From Synergistaceae bacterium (lineage in GTDB: Bacteria > Synergistota > Synergistia > Synergistales > Aminobacteriaceae): a stretch of 64,000 nt of DNA. The stretch lies in assembly GCA_017451025.1 (NCBI GenBank), contig JAFSSM010000015.1, forward strand, positions 62,001 to 126,000. The letters are read 5' to 3'. Positions within the stretch are counted from its first letter, which is position 1, and every line of letters begins with the position of its first letter. Position numbers and translations under genes: made by a program. Below the pieces are notes generated by a model, which made no database searches, was not told where the DNA came from, and saw nothing but the letters and a program-made list of their open reading frames with translations. Shown piece after piece: positions 46,213 through 54,972 of the stretch.

Positions 46213-46230
46213 GACTCATCCCTCCAATAC

Positions 46231-46257
46231 AAAAACGGGAAGCCCTTAAGCCTCCCG
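46231..46257 (-). terminator. Internal terminator/attenuator between P19 and the DUF2318-ABC genes
   Basis: On the minus strand CGGGAGGC and GCTTCCCG form a stem with a short loop, followed by TTTTTG. It should limit read-through so that FTR1-P19 are made in excess over the ABC genes. Confidence 0.8.
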
Positions 46258-46275
46258 CAGATATAACACAATACC

Positions 46276-46863
46276 TTAGTCGTTCTGTAACTGCTCTGCT
46301 GTGTAGTTCCAGTTGAACTCGACAGTGTGAGTCTGGAAGAAATCCTTTGCGCCTTCCTTTGCCGGGACTCCTGTCTCGGGGTCAGTGTGAAGCAGGTAAT
46401 CAGTAGGAGGCTCAATGATGAAACGGAGCTTGTACTGCCCGACCTTCAGGCCCTTAGCGATATTTGCGCCATAGTGCGGGCCGTCGTCTGCGTTCATGGG
46501 CATGAATGAGCCGTCCATTACTACGGTCTTTCCGTCCATCTGGAGAATCTGGTACTTCACTGTGAGGTATGCCGGCCAGATGTCCTCGCCGTTGCCGAAT
46601 CCGTAAGCTATTGCGTACATCGGCTGAAGGTGAATATCTGCCTCGAGGTGCATATCGCTGTCTTCCTTTGAGGGGTTCTTTCCAGCAGGGTACATGTCTA
46701 CTGCCTGGAAATACACTGCCGCTACGTTGTAAGGCCCTACCTGAGCTTCGCCGATCGGAATTTCCTCAAAACCTACTTCGCCGGGACGTACTGATACTGC
46801 CTCTGCTCCGAACGCCGCACTCGCTACTGCCACGAGCATCAACGCTAATGCTAACTTCTTCAT
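46276..46863 (-). CDS. P19/Tp34-family periplasmic iron-uptake protein
   Basis: 195 residues from ATG 46863 (AAAGGAGG at ideal spacing). A signal peptide (MKKLALALMLVAVASAAFG) is followed by the Ig-like P19 fold with the metal ligand segments DMHLEADIHLQP and GPHYGANI. P19 (Campylobacter) and FetP (E. coli) bind copper and iron and hand iron to the FTR1-type permease. It lies between FTR1 and the DUF2318 gene as in those loci. Confidence 0.92.
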   Translation of the reverse strand: MKKLALALMLVAVASAAFGAEAVSVRPGEVGFEEIPIGEAQVGPYNVAAVYFQAVDMYPAGKNPSKEDSDMHLEADIHLQPMYAIAYGFGNGEDIWPAYLTVKYQILQMDGKTVVMDGSFMPMNADDGPHYGANIAKGLKVGQYKLRFIIEPPTDYLLHTDPETGVPAKEGAKDFFQTHTVEFNWNYTAEQLQND

Positions 46864-46892
46864 GATTATTTCCTCCTTTATGCTTTGCCCCG

Positions 46893-48305
46893 TTATTTTG
46901 CGGGGTTGTTGCCCTTTTTCCTGAACAGGTGCGGAAGAGTTGTCCATATTGCCGCAATCACAAGCATTATCTGCGGAATTAGAGTCTCTGCCCTGTCGTA
47001 AATGTTGAGTATCTCAATGCTGAAGCCCTTCATCGACGGAATGACCGTGTGCCCCATAATTACGTCAGCTTCCGTAAGTTCGACGACACCCTTGCCCATG
47101 AACGATATGCACATCAGGAAAAGAAGAATGCTCGTGAACAGGAAGAACGCCCTTAACGGAAGTTTCACGCTGAAGTACCGGAAAGCTACCCACACAGCGA
47201 CGAGCACGAGAACCCCTGCACCGATTCCGTAGGCTATGTACGTCGGATCACTCATGCCTCCTGTGAACGCCGCAGAGTAGAACAGGATTAATTCTGCACC
47301 CTCCCTCATTACCGCGATGAATGCCGCGAAAATCAACGTCCACTGTGATTTGCTGTCGATTGACTGCTGAACTTTGCCGCTGATGTAATTTTCCCAAGCT
47401 ATGGTGTCAGCTTTCGAAAGCATCCAGTTGCTAACGTAGAACAGCACCGCCACAGCGAGGAACATCGTCCAGCCCTCTAACAGTTCTCTTGCGACTCCGC
47501 TCTGTTCGCCCATGAGTGCCTCGAGTGCCCACGCAAGAATTACGCTCGCAATTATCGCCGCGAAAGACCCTAGATAGACTCCCTTGAGCATATTCTTGTT
47601 GCCGGTCTTGATGAGGTAGGCGACAATCGCGACAATCACCAGAATTGCCTCTAGTCCTTCCCGCACCAGAAGACCGAACGCCGTAACAAACGTGATCCAG
47701 TCTCTGCTTACCGGAGCGGCTTTTTCCTGTGCCGGTGCTTCTGCTGTCTGCGATGATGCCTCGCTGACTTCCGGAGCAGGTTCACTCACTGACGGAGCAT
47801 TCGCCAATTCCGGACGGGCTATCTGTGTGTCGGTGTAGAGAGCCGCGCCCAAAGAATCGGGGTCAGAGATTTCCGCTTTGCCGTCGAGAACCATCGAGTC
47901 CTTGTAGACTTTCAGCTTCAGGTCCTCGATCTGCTGGAGCAGGGAGTCTTTATCCTTCTGCTGGTTGCCAAGCAAAACGTGCTTAATGTCGCGGAATTGT
48001 CCCTCAATGTGATTCACCCTTGCCGCCGAAATTGCGACCATGACCATACGCTCGACACCCTGCACCTCGTAGTACTTGAAGTATGCATCGTTGACGTTGG
48101 TATATGCGTCCTGGTATTTGTCGTTCTTGACGTTTTCGATTGCGGAGTTGAACTCCAGGGCCATATCTGCGGCGACTCCGCGCCAGTCTGCATAACGCTT
48201 TTTCTTCTTTGCGGCTTCGGATTCGTTCGCTGAGGTGAAAATCAGAGTGCACAACAACATTACGAGCAGCGCAAACCCGGCGATGCCCCGTCTATGTCTA
48301 AGCAA
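46893..48305 (-). CDS. FTR1-family iron permease with periplasmic N-terminal domain (FetM/EfeU-like)
   Basis: 470 residues from TTG 48305 (GAAGGAG 11 bases upstream; the ATG in between is out of frame and stops after five codons). A signal peptide leads to a helical periplasmic domain (about 30-165), an Ala/Pro/Glu linker and seven TM helices carrying the two REGxE iron motifs (REGLE near 214, REGAE near 332). It imports iron, probably delivered by P19. It is first in the operon and has a strong promoter at 48374-48402. Confidence 0.92.
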   Translation of the reverse strand: MLRHRRGIAGFALLVMLLCTLIFTSANESEAAKKKKRYADWRGVAADMALEFNSAIENVKNDKYQDAYTNVNDAYFKYYEVQGVERMVMVAISAARVNHIEGQFRDIKHVLLGNQQKDKDSLLQQIEDLKLKVYKDSMVLDGKAEISDPDSLGAALYTDTQIARPELANAPSVSEPAPEVSEASSQTAEAPAQEKAAPVSRDWITFVTAFGLLVREGLEAILVIVAIVAYLIKTGNKNMLKGVYLGSFAAIIASVILAWALEALMGEQSGVARELLEGWTMFLAVAVLFYVSNWMLSKADTIAWENYISGKVQQSIDSKSQWTLIFAAFIAVMREGAELILFYSAAFTGGMSDPTYIAYGIGAGVLVLVAVWVAFRYFSVKLPLRAFFLFTSILLFLMCISFMGKGVVELTEADVIMGHTVIPSMKGFSIEILNIYDRAETLIPQIMLVIAAIWTTLPHLFRKKGNNPAK

Positions 48306-48373
48306 GTGAGGTCATACTCCTTCTATGATGTGTGTGAAATTGTGTCTGTCAAACTTTATTTGTGATGGCGTGA

Positions 48374-48402
48374 ATTTTACCAGTTGTGATTTTGCGGGTC
48401 AA
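48374..48402 (-). promoter_or_regulatory. Promoter of the FTR1-P19 iron operon
   Basis: On the minus strand TTGACC, a 17-bp spacer and TAAAAT, about 70 bp before the TTG start. An A/T-rich stretch around the -10 could hold a metal-repressor operator; none was assigned with confidence. Confidence 0.75.
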
Positions 48403-48428
48403 GTTTTTGTTATTAGCTGCAAACTTTT

Positions 48429-49253
48429 TCAGAGTATCACAGCCACACCTTCCTCGATTGGGATTGTTGCGATTGTCCTGAAATTCAGCATGTCCTGTCC
48501 TGACGGATAAGGTTCTGGTGAAAATCCCGCAAGTGCAAAAATTTTTGCGAGCCTGTGATTCCTGATTGACGGCCTTATTATTCCAGGAGAGTCGATAATT
48601 ATTCTGGGAGGAGCGGCAAGTATTGTGATGTTGATGTGTGAGTCCAGAGTGTAATCCGCGTTCAGGAGTGTACTGTTAAAAGCGTTGCGCAGGGTGCACG
48701 AACTTTTGGGAGAAAGTTTGAGCCTCAGTCTGGGCAGAATATCCCGCAATGCCCGCCAAATGTTATGTGCCTCAATCTCTGCGTGAATGTCCTTGTGATT
48801 CAGGACAGCCCTTATCCTCAAATCATCGCCGAACATCAACGCTCCTGCGAAGGTCAGGTGTTTTCCCGAGAATATGCCTGTTCTGCGCAGGAACTCTTTG
48901 CGCGTGAACTGCCTGTAGTATTCGTTGCGGCCAAGTAGTTCACTGCGAAATTCAGCGAGACTTTTTCTGTCGAGGCAGGCTGAATCCGCAGGAAAGTCAT
49001 CGCCCGAAATATTCTGCGAGTCTCTAGCCATGACGGAGATTGACCGTTGGCTGGAGATTATGTTCTGGCCTTCGACTCTGCGGAAGACTTTACCGTCAAA
49101 ATATGCGGGCCTTCTGTGCCATTCGAGCGGAGCAACGTGGATTTCCTGGCCTCCCTCAATCTGAACAAGACCTCCCGAAGAATTAGCCAGAGCATTTATG
49201 TATTCGGGAAGCCTGTTGAGCTGGTCTTGATTGAGAAATTGAGTGTCGGTCAA
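48429..49253 (-). CDS. AlbA_2/RecG-C-like protein, third gene of the macrodomain-sirtuin operon
   Basis: 274 residues from TTG 49253, overlapping the sirtuin stop (TTGA). The N-terminal part (EYINALANSSGGLVQIEGG ... LEWHRRPAYFDGKVFRRVEG) resembles the Schlafen AlbA_2 domain of RecG-C-like putative regulators. The rest (ILAAPPRIIIDSPGIIRPSI, HRLAKIFALAGFSPEPYPSG) matches the downstream ATPase-like half, though an intact ATP site is not evident. These proteins are thought to bind nucleic acid or nucleotides. Coupling to an ADP-ribose-processing pair suggests a role in the same pathway. Confidence 0.65.
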   Translation of the reverse strand: MTDTQFLNQDQLNRLPEYINALANSSGGLVQIEGGQEIHVAPLEWHRRPAYFDGKVFRRVEGQNIISSQRSISVMARDSQNISGDDFPADSACLDRKSLAEFRSELLGRNEYYRQFTRKEFLRRTGIFSGKHLTFAGALMFGDDLRIRAVLNHKDIHAEIEAHNIWRALRDILPRLRLKLSPKSSCTLRNAFNSTLLNADYTLDSHINITILAAPPRIIIDSPGIIRPSIRNHRLAKIFALAGFSPEPYPSGQDMLNFRTIATIPIEEGVAVIL

Positions 49254-50077
49254 AGCAGCGCGTCAAGGACTTTACCGATGTCCTCGTTCAGGCAGATTGA
49301 GCGGTTGGAGATGCCTGCACATTCCGGGACGTATGCCTCGCCGAAATTGATGCACACGTAAAATGCTTCGGGGTTCTCGCGTGTCATTCTCCAGAACGGA
49401 AACTTGATGATGCCCGGAGTGTTCATGCCCGTACCCAAATCCAGGAAGAGAGTCTTTGCACCGCCGTATTCTTCGATGAAGTTCATGTACCTTCTTGCGG
49501 CTTCGTGCCAGCCTTCGTCCTCAACGAATGTATCATCACTGCGCAGGTTCATAGTCATTGGCCGTCCGCAGACCGGGCAGTGCGGAAGCAGGCCAGAGGG
49601 TATGCGCATGTTGTGCTGGCGTTCGAGCATTGCGGTGATGGTGTTTTCGTTGTCGTAGGTCTTCTTGTGGCACGGAAGAGAACACTGAAACAGGCCGTAA
49701 TCTCCCTGCGTGTAGAACAGCCTGGATTTGTCGAAGCCCGCTTTCTGGAAGCAGTGGTCTACGTTGGTGGTGATGACGAAGTAGTTTTTGCCGGCAACTA
49801 GGCTCAACAGATTATCGTAAACCGGTTTAGGAGCGTCGGTGTATCTGTTCACGAAAATATATCTGCTCCAGAATGCCCAGAACTCCTCAGGCTCAGGGTA
49901 CGGGTAGAATCCTCCCGAATACATGTCGTGAAAGCCGTACTTGGCCTCGAAGTCCGCAAAATATTTCGTGAATCTTTCTCCCGAATAGGTGAAGCCCGCA
50001 GAAGTTGAGAGTCCTGCTCCCGCACCGATAACTACTGCCTCGCTATCAGCAAGTATCCTCCTGAATTTATCTAGCAT
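49250..50077 (-). CDS. Class M sirtuin (SirTM-like) protein ADP-ribosyltransferase
   Basis: 275 residues. NAD-binding GAGAGLSTSAGF (18-29), TTNVDHCFQKAGF near residue 103, YTQGDYGLFQC and a zinc set (FQCSLPC ... HCPVCG). The diverged catalytic segment (TQGDYG in place of the usual deacetylase HG motif) and neighbouring macrodomain are the marks of SirTM. In Staphylococcus and Streptococcus, SirTM ADP-ribosylates a lipoylated GcvH-like protein. Here no GcvH-L or lipoate ligase is adjacent. Its start overlaps the macrodomain gene. Confidence 0.88.
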   Translation of the reverse strand: MLDKFRRILADSEAVVIGAGAGLSTSAGFTYSGERFTKYFADFEAKYGFHDMYSGGFYPYPEPEEFWAFWSRYIFVNRYTDAPKPVYDNLLSLVAGKNYFVITTNVDHCFQKAGFDKSRLFYTQGDYGLFQCSLPCHKKTYDNENTITAMLERQHNMRIPSGLLPHCPVCGRPMTMNLRSDDTFVEDEGWHEAARRYMNFIEEYGGAKTLFLDLGTGMNTPGIIKFPFWRMTRENPEAFYVCINFGEAYVPECAGISNRSICLNEDIGKVLDALL

Positions 50078-50835
50078 CCCAATTCCCTCCTGTACAACTC
50101 TAAATCTAAATCCTTGAAGACATTGAAGACTACTTTGCTGACCGATTGAGCACCCTTCACGAAATCTCGCACAGTCCTCACCGCAATTTTTGCCGCAATG
50201 TCATTCGGAAAGTGAAACTCCCCTGTGGAAATACAGCAGAAAGCAATGCTCTTCAGCCCCTCACTATCCGCAAGCTCAAGGCATGACCTGTAGCAGCTCT
50301 CCAGTTCGTCGCAATTTTCCTGAGTCAATTCCCCGAAAACTATCGGCCCGACCGTGTGAATGACATGTTTCGCCGGAAGATTGTAGCCTCCCGTGAGCTT
50401 GGCCGTTCCTGTAGGCTCATCGTGTCCCTGCTCACGCATAATTCCGGCACATTCATCACGGAGCTGAAGCCCGGCGGCAGAGTGTATTGCGTTGTCAATG
50501 CACCTGTGGCACGGAATGAAGCACCCCAGCAATTTACTGTTAGCCGCGTTCACGATAGCATCAGCCTTCAGCCTCGTAATATCCCCCTGCCACAACGAAA
50601 TACCCCTCTCAATTTCCGGAAGATTCTCCGTGTCAACAACTCCTTTAAGTTCGCGTTCCTCCGAGAGAAATTCGTCCTGTACCCTCAGGAAATCGGGGTT
50701 TATAGGAATCGGAGGACGGACATTCATCAATGAACGTAACAGCATCCTCTGGTCGTCGATTGCTCTTGCGGATTCCCTGTACTCCGGCATTTCGTCAAGC
50801 AGAAACTTGATAAGATAAGCCAGATTGTCAGTCAT
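50071..50835 (-). CDS. Zinc-type macrodomain, ADP-ribosyl hydrolase partner of SirTM
   Basis: 254 residues. The macrodomain core has GDITRLKADAIVNAANSKLL, a Cys/His-rich zinc segment (CFIPCHRCIDNAIHSAAG), KHVIHTVGP and CCISTGEFHFPNDIAAKIA. This is the long, zinc-binding macrodomain class linked to SirTM, which removes the ADP-ribose that SirTM adds. It starts at ATG 50835 with AGGAGG upstream and overlaps the sirtuin gene by 7 bp, so both are made together. Confidence 0.9.
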   Translation of the reverse strand: MTDNLAYLIKFLLDEMPEYRESARAIDDQRMLLRSLMNVRPPIPINPDFLRVQDEFLSEERELKGVVDTENLPEIERGISLWQGDITRLKADAIVNAANSKLLGCFIPCHRCIDNAIHSAAGLQLRDECAGIMREQGHDEPTGTAKLTGGYNLPAKHVIHTVGPIVFGELTQENCDELESCYRSCLELADSEGLKSIAFCCISTGEFHFPNDIAAKIAVRTVRDFVKGAQSVSKVVFNVFKDLDLELYRRELGC

Positions 50836-50913
50836 AATTGCACCTCCTGAAAATTTTTCGCATATTATAATTTACGCAGACATTTTCCCATTTACTAATA
50901 AGAGGTGATTAAC

Positions 50914-53289
50914 ATTAAGACTTTCCTGATTGTTGACGGACACAGCCTCGCTCACAGAGGCTTCCATGCCCTTGCTGTGAGGCTGACCGCCCCAGACGGT
51001 ACACCAACAGCAATGATCGTAGGCTTCATGAATATGCTGTTCAAGGTTCAGGACGAACTTCTGCCTGACTGCACAATCGTAGTTTTCGACGCTTCGAGCA
51101 AACAGTCAGGGCACAGGGCTTTCCGCTATGACCTTCAGAAGGACTACAAGGCCTATCGTTCCCCCACGCCTGATGACCTGAGAGTTCAGATGCCTATACT
51201 GCAGAATCTTCTGGAGTTTATGGGATATAGAGTCATAGTCCGTGAAAAAGTTGAAGCAGATGATGTAGTGGCATCGTTAGTCCGAATTGTGAAGAAGCAG
51301 GGACATGAAGCCGTAGTGCTCTCTTCGGATAAGGACCTGCTCCAGATTCTTGATGAAGGAGTGCGAATGATGCGCCCCGTAAAGAACGGAATTTCTGGTG
51401 CAGAACTCTACGATGTGAATGCATTCGTCAATGAGTTTGGTTTCCCTCCGTCGTCAATGCCCGATTATCTTGCGCTCATAGGCGACAACGTTGACAACAT
51501 AAAGGGCGTAAAAGGCATCGGTACTGTAGGTGCGAAGAAAATACTTGCGGCATTCCCGACGATTGAGGACATTTATGCGGCGATAGACCAGCTCCCGAAA
51601 TCCACGCGCACCAAGCTCGAAACAGCAGGATATGAACGCGTAATCTGGACAAGGGATTACATGACCAGACTGAAGGACGATATTTATGACGATGAGCCTG
51701 AATTTCTGGACGAATGCGTAAAGTTCAAAGGGGATTTTCACAAGGCAGAAGAACTTGCGGCCCGGCTTGGGCTTGAACGCATTCTAAAGAGAATGGGCAG
51801 CAGCAGGCATGTTGTGCCCAGAATACTCGGCGGTCTTGGCGAATCTGTGATGCCTGATGCAGAAATACTCACCGACGACTACAAGTCAGCCCTGAAGAAT
51901 AATCCCGCAATGTTCACGCAGAATTGCAGGGTGTGGGATTTGCGGACAGCGTATTACCTGCTCCACCCGGATGAGTCCGGCATGAAATTTCCGGATGTCC
52001 TCGCGTTCCTGAAACAGAGTGCTAATCCTCCGAAGACCCTTGCGGAAATCGCCGGGGGCCTCGAGGCAGAAATAGAACATCACGAGGGCTTGAAGGACGT
52101 GATGAACAGAATAGACCTTCCGCTGATTCCAGTGCTGAATAAAATGGAAGAGCACGGGGTCAGGTTATCGCACGGACAGTTTGAGGCTGTAAGGCTGAAA
52201 CTTGAGGAGAAAATCGCGGAACTTGAGCGGAGATTGATACAGGAGACTGGAGTACGCATAAACATGAACTCCTCGCAGCAAGTGGGCTGGCTTCTGTTCG
52301 AGCACATGAATTTTGAGCCTCTGACCCGGACGCGCGGAGGAGCTAACTCTACGGATAACACAGTGCTTGAACGACTCGGCAAGCTCCAGAAGGGGACAGT
52401 CCCCCGCATACTTCTGGAATACCGGGAGCTGTTCAAGATGCTGTCGGGATTTGTGATACCGCTCACTAAGGCGGCGAGGGATGACGGAGTGATTCACACG
52501 ACGTTTGAGCCTGCGGCGACAGGGACAGGACGGCTCAGCTCACGAGACCCTAACTTGCAGAATATCCCTGCGTTCGGTCAATGGGCAGAGAGCATCAAGA
52601 GGGGATTAATTCCAATAGAGAACGGGAATATTTTTGTTGCGGCTGATTATTCGCAGATAGAGCTTCGTGTTCTGGCACATCTTTCCGGCGAAGAGAGACT
52701 GCTTGAGGCATTCAGGAAGGGCAGGGACATTCACACGGAGACTGCATCGTGGGTGTTCGGTGCGATGCCTGAACTGGTTACGCCGGAATTGCGGCGGACG
52801 GCCAAGATGATAAATTTCGGGCTGCTCTACGGAATGACGGACTTCGGGCTTGCGGAGAGGATAGATGTATCGCGTTCGGAGGCACGTGAAATCATGAAGA
52901 GGTATTTTGCGGCATTGCCCGGGCTTCGTGGCTTCCTTGAGGAACTGGTCAGCGGGGCAAAGAAACGCGGCTACGCTAGGACTCTTGCGGGACGTATCCG
53001 GCCTGTCAGCGGAATACCCGCGAGGAATCAGGCACTGGACCGCGCACTAATCAACACTCCTATTCAGGGAACGGCGGCAGATATAGCGCGTAGAGCGATG
53101 ATAGAGTTTGAGCGTGCGGTTAAGGGAAAATTATTCCTGCAGGTTCACGATTCGCTTGTGTGCGAGTGCCCGGAGGGTGAGGCTGACGAAATATCACAAG
53201 CTCTGCGTGAAATAATGATTTCTGCAGGCGGCGAAATAGAGCATCTTGAAGTAGAGGTCAAGCGTGGAAAAACGCTTGCTGATGTGTGA
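50914..53289 (+). CDS. polA: DNA polymerase I, no obvious proofreading domain, probable ATT start
   Basis: About 791 residues. The 5'-nuclease domain (about 1-290; FLIVDGHSLAHRGFHA, EADDVVASLV, GDNVDNIKGVKGIG) is followed by a shortened middle region with no clear 3'-exonuclease motifs. The polymerase domain then has motif A DYSQIELRVLAHLSGEERLL (near 578), motif B RRTAKMINFGLLYG (near 627) and motif C VHDSLVCE (near 744). It fills gaps and removes primers. The only usual start, GTG 50905, is inside the SD GAGGTGA; ATT 50914 sits where ATG does in argB. TATAAT is at 50866-50871. Confidence 0.93.
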   Translation: MKTFLIVDGHSLAHRGFHALAVRLTAPDGTPTAMIVGFMNMLFKVQDELLPDCTIVVFDASSKQSGHRAFRYDLQKDYKAYRSPTPDDLRVQMPILQNLLEFMGYRVIVREKVEADDVVASLVRIVKKQGHEAVVLSSDKDLLQILDEGVRMMRPVKNGISGAELYDVNAFVNEFGFPPSSMPDYLALIGDNVDNIKGVKGIGTVGAKKILAAFPTIEDIYAAIDQLPKSTRTKLETAGYERVIWTRDYMTRLKDDIYDDEPEFLDECVKFKGDFHKAEELAARLGLERILKRMGSSRHVVPRILGGLGESVMPDAEILTDDYKSALKNNPAMFTQNCRVWDLRTAYYLLHPDESGMKFPDVLAFLKQSANPPKTLAEIAGGLEAEIEHHEGLKDVMNRIDLPLIPVLNKMEEHGVRLSHGQFEAVRLKLEEKIAELERRLIQETGVRINMNSSQQVGWLLFEHMNFEPLTRTRGGANSTDNTVLERLGKLQKGTVPRILLEYRELFKMLSGFVIPLTKAARDDGVIHTTFEPAATGTGRLSSRDPNLQNIPAFGQWAESIKRGLIPIENGNIFVAADYSQIELRVLAHLSGEERLLEAFRKGRDIHTETASWVFGAMPELVTPELRRTAKMINFGLLYGMTDFGLAERIDVSRSEAREIMKRYFAALPGLRGFLEELVSGAKKRGYARTLAGRIRPVSGIPARNQALDRALINTPIQGTAADIARRAMIEFERAVKGKLFLQVHDSLVCECPEGEADEISQALREIMISAGGEIEHLEVEVKRGKTLADV

Positions 53290-53371
53290 AATTGCTGACT
53301 CTATGCTAAAATTTCAATTCGTAAAAATTACTGAATATACTAATATTCCAGAGAGAGGGTTTTAACAAATC

Positions 53372-54955
53372 ATGCTGAATTTTCTGCGCAAACAAATGAA
53401 GTGGGTTATGGCCATCATAGTTGTAGCATTTTTGCTCTCGACGTTCCTGATGTATGAGGGCAGAAGCACAAGACGTACACCCGGACGCAATCCGGACGGC
53501 TCAATGAGCGACTATGAAGTTGCACAGATCAACGGGCGTTCACTGATGCGTTCGGAGCTTGAACGCAGACTCAGGGATTACCTGAGCACGTACAGCTCGC
53601 GCAACGTAGAGAGCCTCGATATGGCGGCGATATACCAGACAGTGCTCGACCAGGCAGTTCTGGATTCACAGCTGGCCAAAGAAGTTGACGAGAAGGGTAT
53701 TCGTGTCTCCGATGCAGATGCGGACCGTGCAATGAAGGACTATGCTGACAGATATTACCCCACGCGCGAGACGTTCTACCAGGCACTTGCGAACAGCGGC
53801 GTTAAGGTTGACGACTACAAGAAATCGCTGGCCCGGCAGATGGCTATAGAACAGCTTATACACGGCGAAATTGGCGAGGTTGTTGTGAGCGAGGATCAGG
53901 CTTTATCGTTCTACGAGACCATGAAGAACTTAATCTACAGCAAGCCCGAAGGCTACAATATTCACATGGCAGATTTCCGGACGAGCGCGGATGCGGAGTA
54001 CATGCATACGAAACTTGCAGGCGGCGAGAAATGGGCAGATATAGTGTCGAACGATGAACTTGCTTCACGCGACGTGATAAACGTTACGCGCGCACCTGTT
54101 TTCATTCCGGCGAGCGCATTTGCGACCGGAGCACTGAGTGTACTTGCGTCGCTTGATGTAGGGACTCCCAGTGAAGTATTCAGCGTAGGCAGTTCTGACT
54201 TTGCGGTAGCACTCAAGACTGAACATGTAGAGGCCAGCGTAAGCCCCTACGATGAAGTGAGCGGGGACATCAGGAATCTTCTGAGCCAGCAGGAGGAACG
54301 CAGAAGGCTTAGTGAATATCAGACAGCATTGCGGAACAAGGCACAGGTTGTGATAAACGATCAGGAATTATTTGCGCGTCCTGTTGTGAGCGCGGATAAA
54401 GTGCCTGCGGTTGAAGATGTTATACCAGAGCTTGCGGAGAGTCCTGTGAGTGCAGAGCCGGAATCTGCTGTTACAGAGGAAGCAAAACCAGAAGAGGCAA
54501 AGACACCTGCAACTGAAGAAGTAAAGCCTGTTGAAACGGAAACACCTGCAACCGAAGAGGCAAAGCCCGCAGAGGCAGAAACACCCGCAACTGAAGAGAC
54601 AGCGAATCCAGCTACAGAGGAAGTAAAGCCTGCAGAGGCAGAGGAGACTCCTTCAACAGAAGAGACCAAGCCCGCAGAGGCCGAGACTCCTGTAACAGAG
54701 GAGGCAAAGCCCGCAGAGGCAGAAGCTCCTGTAGTTGAAGAGGCTAAACCTGCAGAGGCAGAAACTCCAGCAACTGAGGAAGTAAAGCCCGCAGAAACTG
54801 AGGAGACTCCTTCAACAGAAGAACCCAAGCCCGCAGAAACAGAAGCTCCCGTAGTTGAGGAAGCAAAACCAGCTGAGGCAGAAATTCCTGCAACGGTTGA
54901 AGAAGCAAAAACAGAAATAACCCTGACCACTACGAGTCAGGACACCCAGCAGTAA
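53372..54955 (+). CDS. SurA/PpiD-like membrane-anchored chaperone with repetitive acidic tail
   Basis: 527 residues. One N-terminal TM helix (about 11-28) anchors a SurA-N-like helical domain (VLDQAVLDSQLAKEVDEKGI, QMAIEQLIHGEI). A parvulin-like region (about 185-320) lacks convincing catalytic wording. Residues about 365-520 are a low-complexity tail of near-repeats such as TEEAKPAEAETPA (some twelve copies), rich in Glu, Ala, Pro and Thr. It probably assists periplasmic folding of secreted proteins. The repeat tail may vary in length between strains. It is followed closely by carB. Confidence 0.82.
   Translation: MLNFLRKQMKWVMAIIVVAFLLSTFLMYEGRSTRRTPGRNPDGSMSDYEVAQINGRSLMRSELERRLRDYLSTYSSRNVESLDMAAIYQTVLDQAVLDSQLAKEVDEKGIRVSDADADRAMKDYADRYYPTRETFYQALANSGVKVDDYKKSLARQMAIEQLIHGEIGEVVVSEDQALSFYETMKNLIYSKPEGYNIHMADFRTSADAEYMHTKLAGGEKWADIVSNDELASRDVINVTRAPVFIPASAFATGALSVLASLDVGTPSEVFSVGSSDFAVALKTEHVEASVSPYDEVSGDIRNLLSQQEERRRLSEYQTALRNKAQVVINDQELFARPVVSADKVPAVEDVIPELAESPVSAEPESAVTEEAKPEEAKTPATEEVKPVETETPATEEAKPAEAETPATEETANPATEEVKPAEAEETPSTEETKPAEAETPVTEEAKPAEAEAPVVEEAKPAEAETPATEEVKPAETEETPSTEEPKPAETEAPVVEEAKPAEAEIPATVEEAKTEITLTTTSQDTQQ
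54472..54915 (+). repeat. Coding tandem repeats for the TEEAKPAEAETPA-type tail
   Basis: About 12 imperfect units of 30-42 bases, all in frame (unit lengths are multiples of three), so copy-number change would alter tail length without shifting frame. Confidence 0.8.
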
Positions 54956-54972
54956 CAAGAAGGGATTTATTT

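Noticed and set aside
54361-54930. Long Ser/Ala-rich frame on the minus strand (189 codons)
   Set aside because: It is antisense to the acidic repeat tail; repeat periodicity opens the opposite frame. No ribosome site, no family.
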